Of a stretch of DNA of 36,945 nucleotides, positions 31,316 to 36,945 are shown piece by piece. The notes beneath the pieces were generated by a model. That model had not been told where the DNA came from and did not search any database. It was given only the letters and a program-made list of their open reading frames with translations. Each line of letters starts with the position of its first letter. Positions within the stretch are counted from its first letter, which is position 1. The position numbers and the translations under genes were made by a program. The stretch spans positions 1-36,945 of the forward strand of contig NZ_JACHBD010000026.1 of the NCBI RefSeq assembly GCF_014200175.1, given 5' to 3'. This DNA comes from Rhizobium lentis (lineage in GTDB: Bacteria; Pseudomonadota; Alphaproteobacteria; Rhizobiales; Rhizobiaceae).

Positions 31316-32986
31316 ATGACAAAAGATTCTACGACCAAAGCGAACTATTCTCGGCGCGACGCACTGCGCCTGATGGCAGCAGGCGGCATTGCGTGCTTCG
31401 CCGCTCCCAACCTGATCGGCAAGCCGGATATTGCGTGGGCCGCCGACAAGAAACCTGCGGGTCGTGTCGTGGTCGGGCTTTCGCAGGAACCGACCGTCTT
31501 CAATCCGCTGATGGCACATATCGAAACGGACGATGCGGTACACTTCTCGCTCTTCGACGCCCTCTTTCGCATGGATCCCAGTGGCGTGCTCCAGCCTAAT
31601 CTTGCGGCAGAAGTGCCGACGCAAAAGAACGGCGGCATCTCCCAAGATGGCCTGAACTGGCGCGTCCGCCTCCGTGATGATGTTCGCTGGCATGACGGCA
31701 AGCCGTTCACGGCCGAGGATGTGAAGTTCACCCTTGAATTGATCACCAATCCGAAATTCCGCGCCTGGCGTACCGGCGGCCATTCGCTGGTGCGTGACCT
31801 CACGGTAGTCTCGCCAACTGAAATCACCTGGCGCATGGAGCAGGTATTCGCTCCTTACCTCTCGTTTCTCACCGAAACCTTCATCGTGCCAAAGCACCTT
31901 TTCGAGAATGAGGCCGATCCGAACACCGCAGCCTTCAACCAGGCACCCGTTGGCACCGGCGCTTTCAAGTGGAGTCAGCGCGTAGCAGGTGACCATCTCG
32001 AACTGGCCGCGAACCCGGATTATTTTGCGGACGGTCCGTATGTCGAACAGCTTGTATTCAAATACATTCCTGACCAGACGGTGCTGTACACGCAGTTCAA
32101 GAGCGGCGACATCGACCTCACAGACCAGGCCTACATCACGCCAGACCACTACGAGGAAGCCAGCAAATTGCCGGGCCGTGTGGTGAGCCTCGTGCCCGGT
32201 GCCTCCGTCGAGTCGCTCTACCTCAATCTCGAGCGGCCGCAGTTCAAGGAGCTTGCAGTGCGCCAAGCACTGTATGCCGCAATGGACAGGGCGGCAATCA
32301 TCGACGCCCTCTATTTCGGCGTGGTCACAACGACCGAAACCTTCATGCCGAAGGAGTCGTACTATTTCAATCCGAACCTTCCGGCGCAGGAATTCAATCT
32401 CGACGCCGCACGCAAGCTCCTCGACGATGCCGGCTGGGTGCCGGGATCGGATGGGATCCGTGAGAAGAATGGAGTGAAGCTGGCATTTAACAACTCGACG
32501 ACGTCAGGCAACAATCTTCGTGAGCAGGTGCAGCAGTTCCTGCAGCAGACATTTGCTGAAATTGGCGTCCAGATGACCATCTCGAATTTGCCGGCCGCCG
32601 TCATGTTCGGCGAATTCTGGCTGAAGTCACAATTCGACACGGCAATCTCGGGCGTGACGCATCTGATTGCCGCGGATCCCGATGCAACCAACCGTCTTGC
32701 GAGCAGCGCGATTGCCGCGAAGGGTGGAAAGGGATCGAACGTCGGCCAGTATTCCAATCCGGAAGTGGATGCGCTGCTCAAGAAGGGTGCCCAGACCTTC
32801 GATCCGGATGCACGGCGTGAAATCTACTACCGCATCCAGGAAATCGTGCGTCAGGACCTTCCCTTCCTTCCGCTGTTTGCCGCCACCTATGTGGTTGGCA
32901 CGAAGGAAGGCCTTGAGGGCTGGGAACCGAATACGAACACGCGCACGGCCTCATGGCATGCTGCCGCCTGGCATTGGAAGAGCTGA
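31316..32986 (+). CDS. Periplasmic solute-binding protein, peptide/opine family 5
   Basis: A 556-residue SBP_bac_5-family protein that captures the transported solute in the periplasm. The N-terminus has a twin-arginine-type signal 'YSRRDALRLMAAGGIACFAAP' with likely cleavage after AWA (about residue 42). Family features include 'GLSQEPTVFNPLM', 'LRDDVRWHDGKPFTAEDVKF' and 'VRQALYAAMDRAAII'. Ligands in this family range from dipeptides to opines, glutathione and amine-type sugars; the FAD oxidoreductase at the end of the operon suggests an amino-acid-derived substrate. AGAGAGGGA precedes the ATG at 31316. Confidence 0.93.
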   Translation: MTKDSTTKANYSRRDALRLMAAGGIACFAAPNLIGKPDIAWAADKKPAGRVVVGLSQEPTVFNPLMAHIETDDAVHFSLFDALFRMDPSGVLQPNLAAEVPTQKNGGISQDGLNWRVRLRDDVRWHDGKPFTAEDVKFTLELITNPKFRAWRTGGHSLVRDLTVVSPTEITWRMEQVFAPYLSFLTETFIVPKHLFENEADPNTAAFNQAPVGTGAFKWSQRVAGDHLELAANPDYFADGPYVEQLVFKYIPDQTVLYTQFKSGDIDLTDQAYITPDHYEEASKLPGRVVSLVPGASVESLYLNLERPQFKELAVRQALYAAMDRAAIIDALYFGVVTTTETFMPKESYYFNPNLPAQEFNLDAARKLLDDAGWVPGSDGIREKNGVKLAFNNSTTSGNNLREQVQQFLQQTFAEIGVQMTISNLPAAVMFGEFWLKSQFDTAISGVTHLIAADPDATNRLASSAIAAKGGKGSNVGQYSNPEVDALLKKGAQTFDPDARREIYYRIQEIVRQDLPFLPLFAATYVVGTKEGLEGWEPNTNTRTASWHAAAWHWKS

Positions 32987-32996
32987 GTAACCTACC

Positions 32997-33023
32997 GTCG
33001 CCGCCGCGTGTCGCGGCGGCGAC
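32997..33023 (+). repeat. Strong stem-loop between binding-protein and permease genes
   Basis: A perfect 12-base-pair inverted repeat GTCGCCGCCGCG/CGCGGCGGCGAC with a three-base loop (TGT) begins 10 bases after the binding-protein stop. No U-run follows. Such intercistronic stems commonly protect the upstream mRNA and let the binding protein be made in excess over the permeases; attenuation is the alternative. Confidence 0.7.
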
Positions 33024-33053
33024 CTCTATTGGCGCTATCAAAGGGAGAGCTCC

Positions 33054-34004
33054 ATGCGTAGCTTCCTACTTACCCGGTTCGCTCAGAGCCTCGTACTGCT
33101 CCTCATCGTTTCCGTCATTGGCTTCGTGGTCCTCAACCTGATCCCCGGCGGGCCCCTGGCACAATTTGGGCTGGATGCGAGCATGACGCAGGATGACCTG
33201 AACCGACTGGCGGAGCAGCTTGGCCTCAACCGTCCTCTGTGGATGCAGTATCTGGATTGGGCCTGGCGCCTCGTAAAGGGAGACTGGGGCCATTCCTTCC
33301 GTGACGGAGCACCAGTAATCGAAGTAATTGGACGGCACCTAATGGCAACGCTGTTGTTGATGGGATCGTCCACCATCATCGCGATCGCCATCGGAACGTG
33401 GATCGGCGTCCGCGGCGCCATCAAACGCTATTCGCTTTTCGACTACATGGCGACGGTCGGTGCGATGGTGGCTCTTTCGATCCCGACTTTCTGGTTCGGC
33501 CTGATCGGCATTTACGTGTTCTCGCTCAAACTTGGCTGGCTGCCGGCCGGCAACATGTACACGATCGGCGACGAGTCCGTTCTGAATTATCTCCACCATC
33601 TAATTCTGCCCAGCGTGGTGCTCGCGCTGGTACATGTGGCCATCTGGAGCCGCTATATGCGAACGGCTACTCTCGACGTTATCAATCAGGAATTCGTCAA
33701 GACAGCCCGCGCCAAAGGATTGAGCGAGCGGCGAATTCTGATGAAACATGTTATCGGCAATGCCCTCCTGCCGATGATCACGCTCCTTGGGATGCAGCTT
33801 CCCAGCGTCCTGACGGGGGCGTTGGTGACCGAGACGGTTTTCACCTGGCCGGGGATGGGCCGCCTGTTCCTCGACAGCCTCGGCTACAGCGACTACCCGG
33901 TCGTCATGGGATTGCTCATGTTCTCGGCGATCCTTGTCGTGCTTAGCAACCTGGCCGCCGACATCGTTGTCGCCTTCATCGATCCCCGTATCCGTCTGAG
34001 TTAA
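33054..34004 (+). CDS. ABC transporter permease, DppB type
   Basis: A 316-residue inner-membrane permease of the dipeptide type. The N-terminal hydrophobic helix 'SLVLLLIVSVIGFVVLNLIPGG' region, five further hydrophobic segments and the cytoplasmic EAA loop 'EFVKTARAKGLSERRILMKH' (contact with the ATPase) are visible, as is 'VTETVFTWPGMGRLFLDSL', typical of DppB. GGGAGAG precedes the ATG. It follows the binding-protein gene after a hairpin. Confidence 0.93.
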   Translation: MRSFLLTRFAQSLVLLLIVSVIGFVVLNLIPGGPLAQFGLDASMTQDDLNRLAEQLGLNRPLWMQYLDWAWRLVKGDWGHSFRDGAPVIEVIGRHLMATLLLMGSSTIIAIAIGTWIGVRGAIKRYSLFDYMATVGAMVALSIPTFWFGLIGIYVFSLKLGWLPAGNMYTIGDESVLNYLHHLILPSVVLALVHVAIWSRYMRTATLDVINQEFVKTARAKGLSERRILMKHVIGNALLPMITLLGMQLPSVLTGALVTETVFTWPGMGRLFLDSLGYSDYPVVMGLLMFSAILVVLSNLAADIVVAFIDPRIRLS

Positions 34005-34036
34005 GCGCCATGAACGCCCATCAGGAGTCAGCAATC

Positions 34037-34915
34037 ATGACTGCCATTGCCGCAAATTCAACCCGGGAGCGCTGGTGGAACAGCCGAACGACGCACCGTT
34101 TCATGAAGCATCATCTGGCCCTCATCGGCATGGTGATGATCGCCCTCCTGACCCTCGCGTGCGTCCTCGGACCCCATTTGTTGCCGTACGATTCGCTCTA
34201 TATCGATCTGCGCGCCCGCTTCGCTCCGCCGCTGACAGGTCAACATTATCTCGGCACCGACCCGCTGGGGCGAGACCTGGCCGCCCGATTGTTCATGGCG
34301 GGCCGAATTTCGCTGCTGGTTGGTTTCTCGGCGATGCTTTTGTCGACCCTGATCGGAACACTGGTCGGCGTAGTGGCGGGATATAGGGGTGGTCTGGTCG
34401 GCACGGTACTGATGCGTGCCGTTGATGGCTTCCTGTCCTTCCCGTCCATCTTCCTGGTGCTTGCTCTTGCGGCTGCGTTGAAGCCGAGCCCTTTCATGAT
34501 CACCGTGGTCATCGCTGCAACGAGCTGGATGGAAGTTGCCCGAATTGTCGAGGCCGAGGTTCGCTCCCTGCGCGAGCGTGAATTCGTGCTGGCGGGCCGC
34601 ATGCTGGGACTGAGCGCAACGCATATCATGTTCCGTGAGATCCTTCCCAATGCCATCGGTCCGATCATTGTCGCGGCCACCCTGACCGTCGCCCGCGCGA
34701 TCCTGATGGAGGCCTATATCAGCTTCCTCGGCTATGGAATTCAGCCGCCACTGCCCAGCTGGGGCAATATGCTGAACGGCGCGCAGCAATATCTGGGTAC
34801 CGCGCCCTGGCTGGCGATTATTCCCGGCGCGGCCATAACGATCGCTGTCACCAGCTTCAACTTCATCGGCGACGGCCTCCGCGATGCGTTCGATGTTCGC
34901 GGTGATCACAGCTGA
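34037..34915 (+). CDS. ABC transporter permease, DppC type
   Basis: A 292-residue partner permease. An N-terminal tail is followed by a first membrane helix ('LALIGMVMIALLTLACVLGP'), the conserved 'HYLGTDPLGRDLAARL' DppC segment, and the EAA loop 'EFVLAGRMLGLSATHIMFRE'. The ATG at 34037 has AGGAG upstream; a start at 34010 would add nine residues without a ribosome site. It forms the membrane pore with the DppB-type subunit. Confidence 0.93.
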   Translation: MTAIAANSTRERWWNSRTTHRFMKHHLALIGMVMIALLTLACVLGPHLLPYDSLYIDLRARFAPPLTGQHYLGTDPLGRDLAARLFMAGRISLLVGFSAMLLSTLIGTLVGVVAGYRGGLVGTVLMRAVDGFLSFPSIFLVLALAAALKPSPFMITVVIAATSWMEVARIVEAEVRSLREREFVLAGRMLGLSATHIMFREILPNAIGPIIVAATLTVARAILMEAYISFLGYGIQPPLPSWGNMLNGAQQYLGTAPWLAIIPGAAITIAVTSFNFIGDGLRDAFDVRGDHS

Positions 34916-35067
34916 GAGAACCACGATTTCGTGCGGCGCCGTCAGCAAGAGTAGCGAGATCATCCGACGATAAGGGTCGGAAACGACTGCTCGCGCACAC
35001 TAATAATTGAGCGTTTAGCGTATCCAGTCGGAGATGACTTGAGCGCGATGCCAGAGGAACAGAAGCA

Positions 35068-36402
35068 ATGCGGGTCCAGGTTCAGAAAGTAAGTGATAGC
35101 GCCTCTTTTCCAGGCCAGGTCGACGTCGTCGTAGTCGGCGCAGGGATCGTCGGTACCTGCACGGCCTACGAACTCGCTCGCAAGGGGGTCTCGGTTGCCC
35201 TGCTCGAAAAGGGAATCGTCGGTGGCGAGCAGTCGAGCCGCAACTGGGGGTGGGTCCGACAGCAGAATCGTGACCTCTATGAGCTCCCTTTAGCCATGTA
35301 CAGTCTGCGGCGCTGGGAGGAGCTGAGCACCGAAATAGGCCGTGATCTCGGGTTTCGTCGAAGCGGAATCCTTTACTGCACCAAAGAAGAGGCGGATGTC
35401 GCCCGTTGGGAAAAGTGGGGTCAGGCTGCACGCCTTCGGGGATTTCATAGCCAGATACTTAGCGCTTCTGAGGCTAATGAGCGCGCTTCGGGCGGCACGT
35501 CTTCCTGGATAGGTGGCGTTTGGTCGCCAAGCGATGGGAGAGCCGAGCCCGGCCTGGCTGTGCCTGCCATCGCCGAGGCCGCGAAGGAAAATGGCGTATC
35601 GCTGCACCAGAACTGTGCGGTCCGGGGCCTCGACATTGCCAACGGCCGGGTAACAGGCGTTTGGACAGAGCGAGGACTGGTGAGAGCCAGCACCGTTGTC
35701 TGCGCCGGCGGAGCATGGGCTTCCCGGTTTTCTCATCGGTATGGCGTCGAAATTCCGGTCGCAAACATCGCGGGGACGGCGATCAAGACCACTCCTGCGC
35801 CCCAAATCATTCAAGCCGGATGCCTCTCCGCCTCAAACTTCGTCTTGCGTCGTCGGATAGACGGGTCATACACAATTGCCGTACCGGGGCGTGGAACGCT
35901 AGATATCACGCCTCGAGGCATGCGATATGCGTTCAAATTCTACCAGATGTACCGCAGTAAGATCGGTAAGAAGCTGAAGTACAGACTGAACAGCAGCTTC
36001 TGGAATGGACCCGATGCTTTCAGCAGCTGGGAGAACGATGAAATCTCGCCGTTTGAGAAAAACCGCATTCTGGATCCAGCGCCGGATGGACAGCTCGTGA
36101 AGCTCGCATTGAAGAACCTTGAACGCGAATATCCAGCGCTCAAGGGAATCGGGATCGAGCGCGCGTGGGGAGGGCTCATAGATACTTCCCCAGATCTCGT
36201 GCCGATTATCTCAAGAGTGGAGCATCTGCCTGGTTACGTGATTGCCGCGGGATTTAGCGGACACGGCTTTGCCATCGGACCGGGTGCCGGTCGGTTGGTC
36301 AGCGAGATCGTGATGAACGAGACGCCCATCACGGATATTTCACCCTACAGGCTGAGCCGGTTCAGCGATGGCTCGGCAATCAGACGACCGGAAATGATGT
36401 AG
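35068..36402 (+). CDS. FAD-dependent amino-acid/opine oxidoreductase
   Basis: A 444-residue DAO-family flavoprotein with FAD motif 'VVVVGAGIVGTCTA' near residue 20, the flavin segment 'GGEQSSRNWGWVRQQNRD' and a C-terminal 'GFSGHGFAIGPGAGRLVSEI'. It is the paralogue (about half identical by eye) of the protein at 21716-23038. GAGGA precedes the ATG. Placed 152 bases after the permease gene in the same direction, it probably oxidises the imported compound or a product of it, releasing ammonia and a keto acid. D-amino-acid dehydrogenase, opine oxidase or sarcosine-oxidase-like activity are all possible. Confidence 0.87.
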   Translation: MRVQVQKVSDSASFPGQVDVVVVGAGIVGTCTAYELARKGVSVALLEKGIVGGEQSSRNWGWVRQQNRDLYELPLAMYSLRRWEELSTEIGRDLGFRRSGILYCTKEEADVARWEKWGQAARLRGFHSQILSASEANERASGGTSSWIGGVWSPSDGRAEPGLAVPAIAEAAKENGVSLHQNCAVRGLDIANGRVTGVWTERGLVRASTVVCAGGAWASRFSHRYGVEIPVANIAGTAIKTTPAPQIIQAGCLSASNFVLRRRIDGSYTIAVPGRGTLDITPRGMRYAFKFYQMYRSKIGKKLKYRLNSSFWNGPDAFSSWENDEISPFEKNRILDPAPDGQLVKLALKNLEREYPALKGIGIERAWGGLIDTSPDLVPIISRVEHLPGYVIAAGFSGHGFAIGPGAGRLVSEIVMNETPITDISPYRLSRFSDGSAIRRPEMM

Positions 36403-36553
36403 CAGTCGATGTTGATTGCAGCCCCAGCGCTGCAGCGTGCCCACGGGGGCCTCAGACCGACGAATGGGTCCGGGGTATCAATCAGACAGAACCGGCTTCA
36501 AGTTTCTCGTTGATCGGGATCAGTTTCAAGGGGCCAATCATAGGAGTTAAAAA

Positions 36554-36945
36554 GTGGTCCACGAGCGCTATACCGTGCCGTGTCTCATCCGGGAACGAGC
36601 CCTGATCGATAAGGAAAAGTACCTGAAATGGTACGAGGAAAGCGTCGAGAACCCGGACAAGTTCTGGGGCAAACACGGCAAGCGGATCGACTGGTTCAAG
36701 CCCTATACCAAGGTCAAGAACACCTCCTTTACCGGCAAGGTTTCGATCAAGTGGTTCGAGGACGGCCAGACCAACGTCTCCTACAATTGCATCGATCGTC
36801 ATCTGAAGACGAACGGCGACCAGGTGGCGATCATCTGGGAAGGCGACAACCCCTATATCGACAAGAAGATCACCTATAACGAGCTTTACGAGCACGTCTG
36901 CCGGATGGCGAATGTGTTGAAGAAGCACGGCGTCAAGAAGGGCGA
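36554..36945 (+). CDS. acs: Acetyl-CoA synthetase, N-terminal part (runs off the window)
   Basis: From a GTG at 36554 the frame stays open to the window end (about 130 codons). It reads 'RALIDKEKYLKWYEESVENP', then 'FWGKHGKRIDWFKPYTKVKN', 'VSYNCIDRHL' and 'AIIWEGDNP', the diagnostic start of Acs, the AMP-forming enzyme that activates acetate to acetyl-CoA. AGGAG lies six bases before the GTG and an in-frame stop is at 36548, so this GTG is the earliest possible start. The first ~12 residues are less conserved than the family's usual 'MS.KIYPV' start. It could handle acetate from acetaldehyde-producing pathways here, but Acs is also a housekeeping enzyme. Confidence 0.92.
   Translation, partial: MVHERYTVPCLIRERALIDKEKYLKWYEESVENPDKFWGKHGKRIDWFKPYTKVKNTSFTGKVSIKWFEDGQTNVSYNCIDRHLKTNGDQVAIIWEGDNPYIDKKITYNELYEHVCRMANVLKKHGVKKG

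Noticed and set aside
31145..32266. Long minus-strand frame (373 residues) opposite the solute-binding protein
   Set aside because: The plus strand carries an unmistakable binding protein with signal peptide; the antisense frame has no recognisable motifs.
34058..34963. Long minus-strand frame (301 residues) opposite the DppC-type permease
   Set aside because: It is the antisense of a clearly recognised permease, lacks a ribosome site and has a composition rich in D, H, Q and R typical of shadow frames in GC-rich DNA.
36482..36928. Minus-strand frame of 148 residues at the right edge
   Set aside because: It is antisense to the acetyl-CoA synthetase start, which is recognised with confidence.
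1..36945. CRISPR arrays, tRNA or rRNA genes
   Set aside because: No regularly spaced repeats and no tRNA or rRNA-like sequence were noticed; this was by eye only.

Overview
The window reads as a catabolic accessory region of a GC-rich alphaproteobacterium of the Rhizobiales (Rhizobium/Sinorhizobium/Mesorhizobium-like). This is inferred from codon use, the Lrp/GntR/LysR-regulated amino-acid and sugar-acid gene sets, the eutB/eutC-like and ttuC-like genes, an IS66 transposase end, and several decayed genes typical of a megaplasmid or genomic island. No rRNA, tRNA or CRISPR array was seen.

Layout. 1-2800: the end of an IS66-family element, a C-terminally truncated threonine aldolase, an intact serine/threonine dehydratase-like gene, and a frameshifted, truncated nitrate/taurine-type ABC ATPase. 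2805-5929: a promoter element followed by a succinate-semialdehyde dehydrogenase, a cupin and a double-domain acetyltransferase. 6350-12780: module 1, with Lrp, a tartrate-type cassette (ttuC, a glycerate-kinase remnant, a GntR regulator), a class III aminotransferase, a choline/aminoglycoside-kinase-like phosphotransferase and a divergent HAD hydrolase. 13178-16726: aldehyde dehydrogenase, EutB-like dehydratase and EutC-like reductase, all on the minus strand. 17289-21297: module 2, with HAD, phosphotransferase, aminotransferase and Lrp in one direction; it is a paralogous copy of module 1. 21409-21690: remnant of an FAD oxidoreductase. 21716-27662: a minus-strand operon for D-threonate-type kinase, PdxA2, an unassigned TIM-barrel-like protein, a D-serine-dehydratase-like enzyme, RidA and an FAD-dependent amino-acid oxidoreductase, with a divergent LysR gene. 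28738-36402: a FadR-type repressor gene divergent from a dipeptide-type ABC transporter (double ATPase, binding protein, two permeases) and a second FAD oxidoreductase. 36554-end: the start of acetyl-CoA synthetase.

How the genes may work together. The region appears to collect pathways for hydroxylated or amino-alcohol-like amino acids and C4 sugar acids. Each kinase + PLP enzyme pair could phosphorylate an amino alcohol and then eliminate phosphate or transaminate, giving an aldehyde for the aldehyde dehydrogenases. The EutB/EutC pair could dehydrate and reduce a hydroxy-amino acid. The dehydratase + RidA + FAD oxidoreductase set would produce and hydrolyse imines. These roles are inferred from family membership; substrates are not shown by sequence.

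The two most specific observations are (i) a nearly identical ~80-bp promoter/operator element placed 26.6 kb apart, before the semialdehyde dehydrogenase and between the FadR-type gene and the ABC transporter, implying one shared regulon, and (ii) the duplicated HAD-kinase-aminotransferase-Lrp module, with a tartrate cassette inserted in one copy.
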